Positions 29,325 through 38,368 of a DNA stretch of 64,000 nucleotides are shown in pieces (position 1 is the stretch's first letter; the number at the start of each line of letters is the position of its first letter). Source of the DNA: an uncultured Flavobacteriaceae bacterium (GTDB lineage: Bacteria; Bacteroidota; Bacteroidia; Flavobacteriales; Flavobacteriaceae); contig CANKYF010000016.1 in assembly GCA_947487895.1 (NCBI GenBank), positions 62,001 to 126,000 on the forward strand, read 5' to 3'. The position numbers were made by a program, and so were the translations under genes. The notes beneath the pieces were generated by a model that searched no databases, was not told where the DNA came from, and saw nothing but the letters and a program-made list of their open reading frames with translations.

Positions 29325-30155
29325 TTAATGCTTGCTTCTGTACTTGTTTGGCGTCATTTCTTTTATCTTCTTAAACTGCTTATGAAAATAAGTTAAAGAC
29401 TCGTATCCACATGCATATCCAATTTCAGCTACAGACCAATCTGTATCAACTAGCATCCTTGAAGCTATATTAATACGATACTCGTTCAAAAAAGTAAAAA
29501 AGGGCCTTCCCATCATTTTACTAAAAAAACGTGAAAATGAATGTTCAGACATACTTACTATATCTGCTAATTCTTTTAAAAATATTTTCCTCTGATAGTT
29601 CATTTCAATAAACTCATGAATTTTTGCCATTCGGCTACCATATTCAGAAGGTATATCATCTTCAAAACTCGCTTTAGATAAATATGAAAATTTACATTGA
29701 GAAAGCTTTAGTAGTAATTCTAGTAGCTTTAAATACAAATCATATCCATTAAACAACAATAAGTTTTCTATAGTTATCTTCAAATCTTTGATATCATTTT
29801 CAGAAAAAATAATACCTCTAGAGGCAGATTTTAACATATTAAATAAATGTTCAAGCTCAGGAACTTTAGAATAAATACCTTTATTCCATTGTATCACTAT
29901 AGATTCAGCATTTTCATCCTGAGTTTTAAAATTTTTCCAACAATGTGGTAAATAAGATCTTAATAATACTAACTCCCCAGGTTCATAAGATCCAACATAG
30001 TCTCCTATAAATTTAGTTCCTGAACTTTTAATTATAAAAGTCAATTCATGTTGAGGATGAAAATGCCAGGGGGCATCAAAGTCTTCACCCGTATACTTAA
30101 AGATCAATATTGATCGCTTTTCTCCTAATTTTATATGCTCTAAAACCGGCTTCAT
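29325..30155 (-). CDS. AraC family transcriptional regulator with N-terminal cupin
   Basis: The 276 residues comprise a cupin-type sensor (about 10-95, with WHFHPQHELTFI and PGELVLLRSYLPHCW) and a C-terminal AraC double helix-turn-helix (about 175-276, with LKELADIVSMSEHSFSRFF and IGYACGYESLTYFHKQFKK). It is divergent from the P450 cassette with 169 bases between starts, so control of that cassette is the simplest reading. The cupin would sense a sugar or other small ligand. It is not related to the TPR-LuxR regulator of the Sus operon, so the two neighbouring loci have separate regulators. Confidence 0.93.
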   Translation of the reverse strand: MKPVLEHIKLGEKRSILIFKYTGEDFDAPWHFHPQHELTFIIKSSGTKFIGDYVGSYEPGELVLLRSYLPHCWKNFKTQDENAESIVIQWNKGIYSKVPELEHLFNMLKSASRGIIFSENDIKDLKITIENLLLFNGYDLYLKLLELLLKLSQCKFSYLSKASFEDDIPSEYGSRMAKIHEFIEMNYQRKIFLKELADIVSMSEHSFSRFFSKMMGRPFFTFLNEYRINIASRMLVDTDWSVAEIGYACGYESLTYFHKQFKKIKEMTPNKYRSKH

Positions 30156-30324
30156 GAGTTATTATGTCTTATTTTCTATTAAAATAACAAAAATGTGTTA
30201 AAATAATTTACATATAAAACAAAATAAGATAATTATTATATGTTTATAATAGTAATATTTGTAATCTTAGAATAGATATATTTCTCAACTTTCTGAATAC
30301 AGAAAACTATTTAAAAGTATTTTT

Positions 30325-31485
30325 ATGAAAAGAAGCACATTTCCAGATCCGTTTAAAAAGGCTAGAGAAAATAAAGGCTTAGGTAAAATGAATGATCAAA
30401 ACGACCCTGTTAAAATGGTTTTAGGTCATAAAGATGTTAGACGTTGTGCTCATAATTGGAAAACGTTTCAGTCTGGCGGAGAAGAAGTAGGAAGAATAGT
30501 TGTGCCTTCAGAAGTTCATATTAGAGACACTAGACAAATACCTTTTGAGGTAGATCCTCCAGAACATAAAAGCTATAGAGATTTGGTTGAACCATGGTTT
30601 AAACGTCCTTTAGAAAGGGATTATCAAATTAAACTAACTGATATTGTAAATGGTGTTATAGATGAAGCTCTAGAAAAAGGAAAATTAGAAGTTGTAGAAG
30701 AATTCTCTTTAAAATTGCAATCCAGAGCATTAACGCTTTTACTAAACATCCCTTATGAAGAGTCTGACTTATGGATTTCTTGGGGGACTCACGTATTTAG
30801 AAGTGAAGACACGGCTCTAGATGGAGATAAGGCTAACATTCTTTACGATTATATTGATGCGGAAATAGATAAAGCCATAGCTAACCCTAGTGAAGATTTG
30901 TATTCAATGCTATTGGCATCAGAAGTAAATGGTAAAAAATTAACCAAAGAAGAAGTAAAAGGTGTGCTCATCTTAACTTTTGCTGGAGGGAGAGATACGG
31001 TCATTAATGCCGTAACAAATTCTATTGCTTATTTTGCAGATTACCCTCAGTCTTTACAACGTTTACGAGAAGAACCAGAAATATTAAATACAGCCATAGA
31101 AGAATTAATACGCTATTTTTCACCGTTAACACAAATGGGACGTGTAGTTACAGAAGACACACAAGTTTGCGAACATGCTGTAAAATCGCAAAGTAGAATT
31201 TCAATGTGTTGGGCATCTGCCAATAGAGATGAACGTGTTTTTGAAAACGCAAACGAAGTAGTTTTAGACCGAAAGATAAATCCACATCTAGCATTTGGTT
31301 TCGGTACTCATAACTGTTTAGGGGCTACACATGCGCGTCAAATCATGAAAATTCTATTAACTGTACTTACCCAAAAAGTAGCGTCTATGGAAATTATAGA
31401 TTGTAAAGAAAATATAGAAGATCTTGATGAATTCGAACGTAAAGTAGGCTTTGATAGTATTCAAGTAAAATTCAATAAATTATAA
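30325..31485 (+). CDS. Cytochrome P450 monooxygenase (candidate methyl-sugar demethylase)
   Basis: A soluble class I bacterial P450 of 386 residues. The heme loop FGFGTHNCLG (324-333) holds the thiolate ligand C331. The I-helix oxygen-activating motif is AGGRDT (220-225), and the E-x-x-R pair is E260/R263. Ferredoxin and ferredoxin reductase genes follow immediately and should supply electrons. In Zobellia galactanivorans and Formosa agariphila a P450 with the same kind of partners demethylates 6-O-methyl-D-galactose from porphyran, releasing formaldehyde. The matching context suggests the same role, but the substrate cannot be proven from this sequence. Confidence 0.9.
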   Translation: MKRSTFPDPFKKARENKGLGKMNDQNDPVKMVLGHKDVRRCAHNWKTFQSGGEEVGRIVVPSEVHIRDTRQIPFEVDPPEHKSYRDLVEPWFKRPLERDYQIKLTDIVNGVIDEALEKGKLEVVEEFSLKLQSRALTLLLNIPYEESDLWISWGTHVFRSEDTALDGDKANILYDYIDAEIDKAIANPSEDLYSMLLASEVNGKKLTKEEVKGVLILTFAGGRDTVINAVTNSIAYFADYPQSLQRLREEPEILNTAIEELIRYFSPLTQMGRVVTEDTQVCEHAVKSQSRISMCWASANRDERVFENANEVVLDRKINPHLAFGFGTHNCLGATHARQIMKILLTVLTQKVASMEIIDCKENIEDLDEFERKVGFDSIQVKFNKL

Positions 31486-31499
31486 AATTCAAAAGAAAA

Positions 31500-31808
31500 A
31501 TGGCAAAAATAACATTCATAACTAGCAACAACGAAACTATTATAGCGGAAGGTACATCTGGAAGTGTAATGGAACTAGCAGTTAAAAACAAAGTAAAAGG
31601 AATTGATGGGGATTGTGGAGGCGTTTGTTCATGCGCTACATGTCATGTACATGTAAATGAAGAATTCTGGAGTGCTGTAGGTAAACCTAGTGAATTAGAA
31701 AGCGATATGTTAGAATTTGATGACAATGTGAGTGAATATAGCCGTTTATCATGCCAATTAAAAGTAGAAGAAGTTCCCGATGGATTAATTCTTAAAGTTG
31801 CTAAATAA
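31500..31808 (+). CDS. 2Fe-2S ferredoxin (adrenodoxin/putidaredoxin type)
   Basis: A 102-residue soluble electron carrier. The cluster ligands follow the vertebrate/putidaredoxin pattern: C39, C45, C48 and C85, spaced C-x5-C-x2-C and then about 36 residues. An additional C43 lies within the loop. It sits between the P450 and the reductase with 14- and 6-base gaps, so it almost certainly passes electrons between them. Confidence 0.95.
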   Translation: MAKITFITSNNETIIAEGTSGSVMELAVKNKVKGIDGDCGGVCSCATCHVHVNEEFWSAVGKPSELESDMLEFDDNVSEYSRLSCQLKVEEVPDGLILKVAK

Positions 31809-31814
31809 TTACCT

Positions 31815-33062
31815 ATGACCACAACAACTCAAAGTCAAGTATGTGTTGTTATAGGTGCAAGTCATGCTGGAATAAATTTAGCCTTTGCTTTGAGGCGTGA
31901 AGGTTGGGAAGGAAACATTATACTTTATGATATAGATAAAGAATTCCCGTACCATCGTCCACCATTATCAAAAGCTTATTTAACAAGTGAAGAAGGCACA
32001 GAACAGAGTCTATTGTTTCCAAAGGAAAATTATGATGATGAAAACATCACTTTAAAGTTAGGTATTTCTGTAAAAAGCATTAATCGCAATGACAAATCCA
32101 TCAACTTAAGTGATAATACTGTTCAATCATACGACAAACTAGTTATTGCAACGGGCGCTAGACCGTTTATCCCTCCAATAAAAGGGATAGAAACTGCTCA
32201 AAATCTATTTCCAATGAGAACTGCTGAAGATGCAGCTAACATTAGAAAAGCTTTTAATGCTTCAACAAAAAAACGTGTAATAGTTATTGGTGGTGGTTAC
32301 ATAGGTTTAGAAACCGCTGCTTCGCTTAAAAAATTAGGAGCGCAAGTAGTAGTTCTAGAACGTGAAGAACGTATTTTAGCCAGAGTAACAGCACCAATAA
32401 TGTCTGAATTCTTCACAGAGCTGCATCAAAGTAATGCTGTAGAAATACTAACAAGTAAAAATGTTATTTCTATTGAAACGAAAAACGATATTAATAGTGT
32501 TATTTGTGATGATAATTCAACATACGAAGCAGACCTTATCGTAGTTGGTGTTGGCATAAAAGTAAACACTGAATTAGCTCAAGAAGCTGATTTAGTAATT
32601 GAAAATGGTATAAAAGTAGATGCAACGGCTAGAACTAACGATGAACATATTTACGCCATTGGAGATTGCTCCTATCATTATAACCCGCATTACAAAACCA
32701 ATGTAAGGCTAGAATCTGTTCAAAATGCTGTAGATCAAGCAAAAACTGCTGCAAAAGCCATTTGTGGACAAGAAAATGTAGTTTATGATACTATCCCCTG
32801 GTTTTGGTCAGACCAATTTGATGTAAAACTTCAAATGGTGGGGCTTTCAAATGGATATAATGATATTGTAACAAGAAAAGAGGAAACCAAAAATAGTTTT
32901 TCAACTTGGTATTTTAGAGATGAAGAACTTTTAGCCGTAGATGCCGTAAATTTTGCAAAAGCTTATATGCTAGGAACGCGGTTTATCAAATCTGGTCAAT
33001 TAATAAATAAAACTAAACTTTCAGATACAACTATTCCTTTTAAACCGAATAGTTTTATTTAA
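31815..33062 (+). CDS. FAD-dependent NAD(P)H ferredoxin reductase
   Basis: The 415 residues fit the putidaredoxin-reductase/AIF-like pyridine nucleotide-disulfide oxidoreductase family. The FAD dinucleotide motif is G-A-S-H-A-G at 14-19, in place of the strict GxGxxG. ATGARP is at 112-117, and the NAD(P)-binding GGGYIG is at 159-164. A later YAIGDC contacts FAD. The C-terminal reductase domain contains PWFWSDQFD, characteristic of the group. It completes a three-component class I P450 system with the two preceding genes. Confidence 0.95.
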   Translation: MTTTTQSQVCVVIGASHAGINLAFALRREGWEGNIILYDIDKEFPYHRPPLSKAYLTSEEGTEQSLLFPKENYDDENITLKLGISVKSINRNDKSINLSDNTVQSYDKLVIATGARPFIPPIKGIETAQNLFPMRTAEDAANIRKAFNASTKKRVIVIGGGYIGLETAASLKKLGAQVVVLEREERILARVTAPIMSEFFTELHQSNAVEILTSKNVISIETKNDINSVICDDNSTYEADLIVVGVGIKVNTELAQEADLVIENGIKVDATARTNDEHIYAIGDCSYHYNPHYKTNVRLESVQNAVDQAKTAAKAICGQENVVYDTIPWFWSDQFDVKLQMVGLSNGYNDIVTRKEETKNSFSTWYFRDEELLAVDAVNFAKAYMLGTRFIKSGQLINKTKLSDTTIPFKPNSFI

Positions 33063-33074
33063 AACATAAAGAAA

Positions 33075-34187
33075 ATGGCAATACAATCTAAATCAGCAAT
33101 AGCCACTGGCGATGGAAAATTTATAATAGACACCATTACCGTTGCGGATCCCAAAGCAGACGAAATCATCGTAAAAATTAAAGCCGCAGGTTTGTGTCAC
33201 ACAGACCATGATTCTCTAAACTGGGGAAAACCTATTGTTTTAGGTCATGAAGGCGCTGGTGTCGTTGAACAAATTGGTAGTGAAATCACCGATTTTAAAA
33301 TTGGCGATAAAGTCATTTTAAACTGGGCAACACCTTGTATGAAGTGTTTTCAATGTCAGGAAGGTAATCAACACATATGTGAAAACAATTCGCCTGTAAC
33401 CGCTGGCGGAAATGGCTACACACCTGGCCATGCACATTTAGAAGGTTCGCTTTGGAATGATAAACCTATTGAGCGTTCTTTCAATATCGGTACCATTGCA
33501 GAATACGCTTTGGTAAAAGCTTCTGCATGTGTTAAATTAGAAAGTGATATGCCAATGCCTTCAGCAAGTATTATTAGTTGCGGGGTTATGACAGGTTATG
33601 GTTCTGTGGTGAATTCTGCTCAACTAACTGCCGGAAGTTCTGCCGTTGTTCTAGGTACTGGTGGTGTTGGTTTAAATGTTATTCAAGGGGCGAAAATTTC
33701 AGGAGCATCTAAAATCATTGCTATTGACATTAATGATGAACGTTTAGAAATGGCAAAACAATTTGGAGCTACTCACACTATAAAAGCCAGTAAAGAAGAT
33801 ATTGGATTAATGCAAGCTGCTGAAGATGTTAAAAAATTAACCGATGGAAGAGGTGCTGACTATGCCTTTGAGTGTACTGCTGTACCTGCTCTTGGAGCTG
33901 CTCCTTTGGCTATGATTAGAAATGCTGGAACGGCAGTTCAGGTAAGTGGCATTGAAGAAGAAATTACTATTGACATGAATTTATTTGAATGGGATAAAAT
34001 TTATATCAATCCGTTATATGGAAAATGTCGCCCTCAGATAGATTTTCCTAAGCTAGTTTCACTTTATGATAAAGGAGATTTAATGTTAGATGAAATGATT
34101 ACAAGAACCTATTCTTTAGAAAACCTACAGCAAGCATTTGATGATATGTTAGCTGGTAGAAATGCTAAGGGAGTAATTGTATTTTAA
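33075..34187 (+). CDS. Zinc-dependent alcohol dehydrogenase
   Basis: A medium-chain dehydrogenase of 370 residues, close in layout to class III/formaldehyde-type enzymes. Catalytic zinc ligands are C41 (GLCHTDH), H58 with E59 (GHEGAG) and C169. The structural zinc is held by C88, C91, C94 and C102. The Rossmann motif GTGGVG lies at 194-199. It starts 12 bases after the reductase and precedes an esterase, so it belongs to the P450 operon. An alcohol dehydrogenase is reported in the same place in methyl-galactose P450 clusters. Whether it acts on formaldehyde or another intermediate is not clear. Confidence 0.93.
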   Translation: MAIQSKSAIATGDGKFIIDTITVADPKADEIIVKIKAAGLCHTDHDSLNWGKPIVLGHEGAGVVEQIGSEITDFKIGDKVILNWATPCMKCFQCQEGNQHICENNSPVTAGGNGYTPGHAHLEGSLWNDKPIERSFNIGTIAEYALVKASACVKLESDMPMPSASIISCGVMTGYGSVVNSAQLTAGSSAVVLGTGGVGLNVIQGAKISGASKIIAIDINDERLEMAKQFGATHTIKASKEDIGLMQAAEDVKKLTDGRGADYAFECTAVPALGAAPLAMIRNAGTAVQVSGIEEEITIDMNLFEWDKIYINPLYGKCRPQIDFPKLVSLYDKGDLMLDEMITRTYSLENLQQAFDDMLAGRNAKGVIVF

Positions 34188-34189
34188 AT

Positions 34190-34990
34190 ATGAAAGGAAG
34201 TTTTAGAACCATAGAATTATCAGATACTCCTTATGAATCTCAAGGACTTCGCTTTTTAATCATAAAAACACCTAACCTATTAGGTAGAGGAGACATTTGT
34301 TTATTTGTTCCTGAAGTAGAAAACGGAATAGACAACCTTCCCATTTATATATTACTTCATGGGGTATATGGTAGTGCTTGGATATGGGCTCTGAAAGGAG
34401 GTGCGCACCATACAGCCAAAAGATTAATAGATAACAACACTATTGATCCTGCAATTATTGCAATGCCTTCAGATGGTCTTTGGGGTGATGGTTCTGCCTA
34501 TTTTTCGCATCATTCTAAAAACTTTGATCAATGGATTGTTAATGATGTTATAGCTGCTATAAAAGAAAACATTCCAGAAGCTCAAAATTCAACAGCTACT
34601 TGTATAGGAGGACTTTCTATGGGTGGTTATGGTGCTTTAAGTTTAGGAACTAAATTTCCAGAAAAGTTCAAAGCAATTTCAGGACATAGTTCAATTACCA
34701 AATTAGAACAAATGGCTCTATTTGTTGAAGAACCAATAGAAGAATACATAAATAATACTAATTTACCTGATGTAATTGATTGTATTAAGCTAAATCAAGA
34801 TAAACTACCAAAGTTAAGATTTGATTGTGGTGTGAAAGATGAATTAATAGAACCTAACAGATTACTTCATAAAGAACTGAATGAATTAAGCATTGAACAT
34901 GTGTATGAAGAGTTTAATGGCGGACACGAATGGCCTTATTGGATTAAACATGTTGAAAAAACTCTAAAGTTTTTCAATATTCATAAATAA
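34190..34990 (+). CDS. Esterase-D / S-formylglutathione-hydrolase-like serine hydrolase
   Basis: An alpha/beta-hydrolase of 266 residues without a signal peptide. The nucleophile elbow GLSMG gives S143, the acid is D217 (GVKDEL) and the base is H246 (GGHEW). The family includes S-formylglutathione hydrolases and acetyl-esterases. It begins 2 bases after the dehydrogenase gene and ends the operon. Following a P450 and a formaldehyde-type dehydrogenase, a thiol-formyl-ester hydrolase would make chemical sense. An esterase for acylated sugars is the alternative. Confidence 0.85.
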   Translation: MKGSFRTIELSDTPYESQGLRFLIIKTPNLLGRGDICLFVPEVENGIDNLPIYILLHGVYGSAWIWALKGGAHHTAKRLIDNNTIDPAIIAMPSDGLWGDGSAYFSHHSKNFDQWIVNDVIAAIKENIPEAQNSTATCIGGLSMGGYGALSLGTKFPEKFKAISGHSSITKLEQMALFVEEPIEEYINNTNLPDVIDCIKLNQDKLPKLRFDCGVKDELIEPNRLLHKELNELSIEHVYEEFNGGHEWPYWIKHVEKTLKFFNIHK

Positions 34991-34993
34991 GCC

Positions 34994-35344
34994 TTAACTC
35001 AAGACAGCTTTTACGGCTTCTACATTCTTTTTAGAGTTACCAATAAAAATTTCATTGTCAATCAAAAAAACTGGTCTGCTTAGAAACGTATAATGTTCTA
35101 ATATATATTGTTTAAAGTCTCTCTCTTCAAGTTTCTGATCTTTTAACCCCATTTCCTTATATAACTTAGAACGCTTACTAAAAAGGGCCTCATAGCTTCC
35201 TGAAAGCGCTTTCATGTCTTCTAACTGACTAACTGTTATAGGTTCAGTTTTTATATCCTGTAAAATAAATTCTGAAGAAAGGTTTAATTCTTTTAGAATT
35301 CTAGCACACGTACTACATGTTTTTAAATAATATACTTTTTTCAT
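34994..35344 (-). CDS. ArsC/Spx-family thioredoxin-fold protein (arsenate-reductase-like)
   Basis: A 116-residue protein with the redox start K-T-C-S-T-C (C10 and C13) followed by a helix, as in ArsC/YffB-type proteins. A cis-proline region SRPVFLID appears near the end. Arsenate-reductase-like proteins of this group use a Cys at the end of beta-1. No arsenic-resistance neighbours are present, so a general thiol-redox role is as likely. It is convergent with the esterase gene, 3 bases apart. Confidence 0.85.
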   Translation of the reverse strand: MKKVYYLKTCSTCARILKELNLSSEFILQDIKTEPITVSQLEDMKALSGSYEALFSKRSKLYKEMGLKDQKLEERDFKQYILEHYTFLSRPVFLIDNEIFIGNSKKNVEAVKAVLS

Positions 35345-35361
35345 TTTAGAAACTTTAATGA

Positions 35362-35369
35362 CAAAAATA
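35362..35369 (-). promoter_or_regulatory. Candidate -7 element for the ArsC-like gene
   Basis: TATTTTTG on the minus strand is an exact TAnnTTTG match 17 bases upstream of the ATG. No clear -33 element was seen. Confidence 0.4.
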
Positions 35370-35416
35370 AAAGCAATTATGGTATTAAAAACTATATTTA
35401 ACCAAAATTTAAATCT

Positions 35417-35875
35417 ATGAATTTTTCATTATCTGTTTTACAAAACACAAGGAAAGCACTTATAAGAATTTTAGAGAATACATCTTTAGAAAAACTAAAC
35501 AAAATACCTGAAGGTTTTAATAATAATATTATCTGGAACATTGGGCATATTGTTGTGACTAAACAAATTTTGGCATATAAATTGTCTGGTTTATCTGTTA
35601 ACATAAGTAATGAATTAATTCAAAAATATATAAAAGGCTCTAAACCTATAGCAGATGTTACTCAAGAAGAAGTCAATGAAATAAATGAACTATTAAAAAC
35701 AAGCATCAACAAAACTATTGAAGATTACGAGAATGGACTATTTAAAGATTTTAATGAATATACAGTCTCAACTACAGGTAATACATTAACTAATATAGAA
35801 GAATCTTTAGAATTCATTCTATTTCATGAAGGAATACACTTGGGGATAGTTATGGCAATGTTAAAAATAGTCTAG
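35417..35875 (+). CDS. DinB family protein
   Basis: A 152-residue four-helix-bundle protein of the DinB/YfiT superfamily. The three histidines that bind a divalent metal in this fold are in place: H44 (WNIGHIV) and H137/H141 near the end (FHEGIHLG). DinB proteins are often thiol-dependent transferases or of unknown function. Its last four bases overlap the stop of the convergent gene at 35872. The start at 35417 gives the expected N-terminal helix. Confidence 0.85.
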   Translation: MNFSLSVLQNTRKALIRILENTSLEKLNKIPEGFNNNIIWNIGHIVVTKQILAYKLSGLSVNISNELIQKYIKGSKPIADVTQEEVNEINELLKTSINKTIEDYENGLFKDFNEYTVSTTGNTLTNIEESLEFILFHEGIHLGIVMAMLKIV

Positions 35876-36702
35876 TTCAGATAGACTATGTAGCCTACAT
35901 TTAACCATACAAGCCAATCATTATTTTTGTTATATTCTAAATCGTGATTAAGGCCATCAACCCAATCACTGAAGTAATATTGCCATCTTAGGTCTAAAAC
36001 AACATCAGATAATCTTCCTACTTTATATCTAACACCAACACTACTTACTATAGACCATGTACTTCCAGAATTAGCATTAACAGATCCATTTGCCCATCTT
36101 GAATAAAAATTACTGGGCTCCGTGATATCTCCCGTTAATAATGGATTAGGGTTTTGATAAGTTGTTCTAACCTCTGGTGTGAATGCTGTATAATGTATCC
36201 CTAAACTTACGTAAGGTGCAAATCTGTAACCAAAAGACTGAAATGATCTTATGCTAAAAGGGAAAAACTCTAATTGAGTACCTATATCAAAATTTTTGGC
36301 AGCGCCAGTATGTCCCCTTAGCTGTCTAGCTTCAGGTGTATCTCTTAACAGTACGTTTCCATTTCCGTCAGTTCTATTACCAACCCATTCACCAAAATGC
36401 TCAAGATTAGTTTTATTCCAAGAAATTTCATTTCTTAACTTAAAATGATCGTTAAAATAAGTATCAGTTGTGTAGCAATTACAATCTGCTCGATAAGAAA
36501 AATTTATATAGTGAACTATACCAAAACCAAAACCAGAATTCCCAAAATTAGTATCACTATCAGTTCTACTACCATAATCAGATCTAAATTGCAAAGGACC
36601 TGTAACAATACCCAACTCATGAGAGAAGCCTAATTGAGCATTAGCAGATAGGAAAATAAATAATAAGCAAAAAACTGTAACTAAGCGTTTTAAGTTAAGC
36701 AT
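35872..36702 (-). CDS. THC0290_0291 family outer-membrane protein
   Basis: A 276-residue exported protein with a signal peptide ending near SANAQ. It has alternating beta strands rich in aromatic residues and a final strand ending VGYIVYLN, consistent with a small outer-membrane barrel. The pattern GFSHELGIVTGPLQFRSDYG and the Cys pair in RADCNCY match the flavobacterial THC0290_0291 family as I remember it. The function is unknown. It has a well-formed promoter upstream and is divergent from gdhA. Confidence 0.75.
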   Translation of the reverse strand: MLNLKRLVTVFCLLFIFLSANAQLGFSHELGIVTGPLQFRSDYGSRTDSDTNFGNSGFGFGIVHYINFSYRADCNCYTTDTYFNDHFKLRNEISWNKTNLEHFGEWVGNRTDGNGNVLLRDTPEARQLRGHTGAAKNFDIGTQLEFFPFSIRSFQSFGYRFAPYVSLGIHYTAFTPEVRTTYQNPNPLLTGDITEPSNFYSRWANGSVNANSGSTWSIVSSVGVRYKVGRLSDVVLDLRWQYYFSDWVDGLNHDLEYNKNNDWLVWLNVGYIVYLN

Positions 36703-36736
36703 AATAGAATTCTATTTTTTAGGGCTTCCATATCAA

Positions 36737-36767
36737 CAAATATATAAAAACTCAATTAACAATCAAA
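36737..36767 (-). promoter_or_regulatory. Full Bacteroidota promoter (-33/-7) for the THC0290_0291 gene
   Basis: On the minus strand TTTG (36767-36764), 19 bases, then TATATTTG (36744-36737) match both elements of the Bacteroidota consensus at ideal spacing, 35 bases before the ATG. Confidence 0.7.
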
Positions 36768-36846
36768 TATTCCCATTTTCACATAATTGCCGAAAAATAT
36801 TAATTGCGAAATTTTAAAAAATATTATAAAAACTTTAAAGATAACG

Positions 36847-36854
36847 TATATTTG
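36847..36854 (+). promoter_or_regulatory. Candidate -7 element for gdhA
   Basis: TATATTTG matches TAnnTTTG exactly, 46 bases upstream of the gdhA ATG. A -33 element is not obvious. Confidence 0.55.
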
Positions 36855-36899
36855 TTTTCATAAATTGTTTTTTCTTTAAAAAATATAGAATTTGAATGT

Positions 36900-38243
36900 A
36901 TGAAAAGTATTATTAACGAATTTTTAGATCAGGTTAAACAACGCAATCCTAACGAACCTGAATTTATACAAGCAGTTGAAGAAGTTGCTGAAACTGTCAT
37001 CCCATATATTGTAAAAAATGACATATACTACGGAAAGAATATTCTTTTAAGAATGGTAGAACCTGAACGTGTAATTACTTTTAGAGTTTGTTGGGTAGAT
37101 GATTCGGGTGAAATTAGAGTAAACAGAGGGTATAGAATTCAAATGAATTCAGCCATTGGTCCTTACAAAGGAGGTTTGCGCTTCCATCCTACTGTAAATC
37201 TGAGTATTTTAAAATTTTTGGCTTTTGAACAAGTTTTTAAAAACAGCTTAACTACTTTACCAATGGGTGGAGGTAAAGGAGGTAGTGACTTTGACCCTAA
37301 AGGGAAAAGTGACAATGAAATTATGCGTTTTTGCCATGCCTTTATGAGTGAATTATTTAGGCATATTGGTCATAATACTGATGTTCCCGCTGGAGATATT
37401 GGTGTTGGAGCAAGAGAAATAGGTTTTCTTTTTGGAATGTATAAGAAAATAAGTAACGGATTTACAGGAGTATTAACTGGTAAAGGTATGTCTTGGGGAG
37501 GGTCTTTAATTAGACCTGAAGCAACTGGATATGGAACGGTATATTTTGCTGAAAACATGCTTAAAATTAAAAATGATAGTCTTGAGGGTAAAAATGTAAT
37601 CATTTCAGGTTCTGGTAATGTTGCTCAATTTGCTGCCGAAAAAGTGCTCCAACTTGGTGGTAAAGTTCTAACATTATCTGATTCTTCTGGATATATTTAT
37701 GATGAAGATGGTATAGATTTAGAAAAACTCGAGTTTGTAATGGATCTAAAAAATGTTAAAAGAGCGAGAATTAGCACTTACTTAGACAAGTATCCTAACG
37801 CAAAATTTGTAAAAGGCAAAACCCCTTGGGAAGTAAAATGCGATATAGCGCTTCCATGTGCTACTCAAAATGAATTGAATAAAAACGATGCTAAAACCTT
37901 ATTAGAAAATGGCTGTATTTGTGTAAGTGAAGGTGCTAATATGCCATCTACTAAAGGAGCTATAGATGAATTTCATAAAGCTAAAATATTATTTGCACCT
38001 GGTAAAGCCTCAAATGCTGGAGGTGTTGCAACCTCAGGTTTAGAAATGACTCAAAACTCATTAAGATTTAATTGGACAAGAGAAGAAGTTGACCTGAAGC
38101 TTAAAGAAATTATATCTAACATACATAACTCCTGTATAGAATACGGCAAAGATGAAAACGGATACATTGATTATGTTAAAGGAGCCAATATTGCAGGCTT
38201 TGTTAAAGTAGCAGATGCAATGTTAGCACAGGGTATTGTTTAA
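36900..38243 (+). CDS. gdhA: NADP-specific glutamate dehydrogenase
   Basis: GdhA aminates 2-oxoglutarate to glutamate, an ammonium assimilation route. The 447-residue length fits the hexameric small form. Substrate-binding and catalytic blocks are visible: GPYKGGLRFHP with K90, K114 in FEQVFKNSL, and PMGGGKGGSDFDPKG with catalytic K126. The nucleotide-binding fold contains SGSGNVAQ. No neighbour shares its pathway directly, though a nitrate transporter lies 24 kb downstream. A terminator follows. Confidence 0.97.
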   Translation: MKSIINEFLDQVKQRNPNEPEFIQAVEEVAETVIPYIVKNDIYYGKNILLRMVEPERVITFRVCWVDDSGEIRVNRGYRIQMNSAIGPYKGGLRFHPTVNLSILKFLAFEQVFKNSLTTLPMGGGKGGSDFDPKGKSDNEIMRFCHAFMSELFRHIGHNTDVPAGDIGVGAREIGFLFGMYKKISNGFTGVLTGKGMSWGGSLIRPEATGYGTVYFAENMLKIKNDSLEGKNVIISGSGNVAQFAAEKVLQLGGKVLTLSDSSGYIYDEDGIDLEKLEFVMDLKNVKRARISTYLDKYPNAKFVKGKTPWEVKCDIALPCATQNELNKNDAKTLLENGCICVSEGANMPSTKGAIDEFHKAKILFAPGKASNAGGVATSGLEMTQNSLRFNWTREEVDLKLKEIISNIHNSCIEYGKDENGYIDYVKGANIAGFVKVADAMLAQGIV

Positions 38244-38266
38244 AACAAGAAATAAATTTGTGATTT

Positions 38267-38298
38267 AAATAGCTTCTCTATTTAGAGAAGCTATTTTT
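38267..38298 (+). terminator. Rho-independent terminator after gdhA
   Basis: A perfect 12-base stem AAATAGCTTCTC / GAGAAGCTATTT with a six-base loop is followed by T residues. Confidence 0.9.
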
Positions 38299-38368
38299 AT
38301 TTAAAATATATTATTTTGAATAAAAAACTCGTTACTTATAAATATATTTGAATTTTATAAACCCTATC

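Noticed and set aside
30247-30265. TAATATTTG as a promoter for the P450 operon
   Set aside because: It has one base too many between TA and TTTG, and no -33 element was found. The promoter may depend on the AraC activator.
38348-38368. TTG start for porZ
   Set aside because: The ATG at 38369 gives a normal signal peptide. The extra seven residues have no role.
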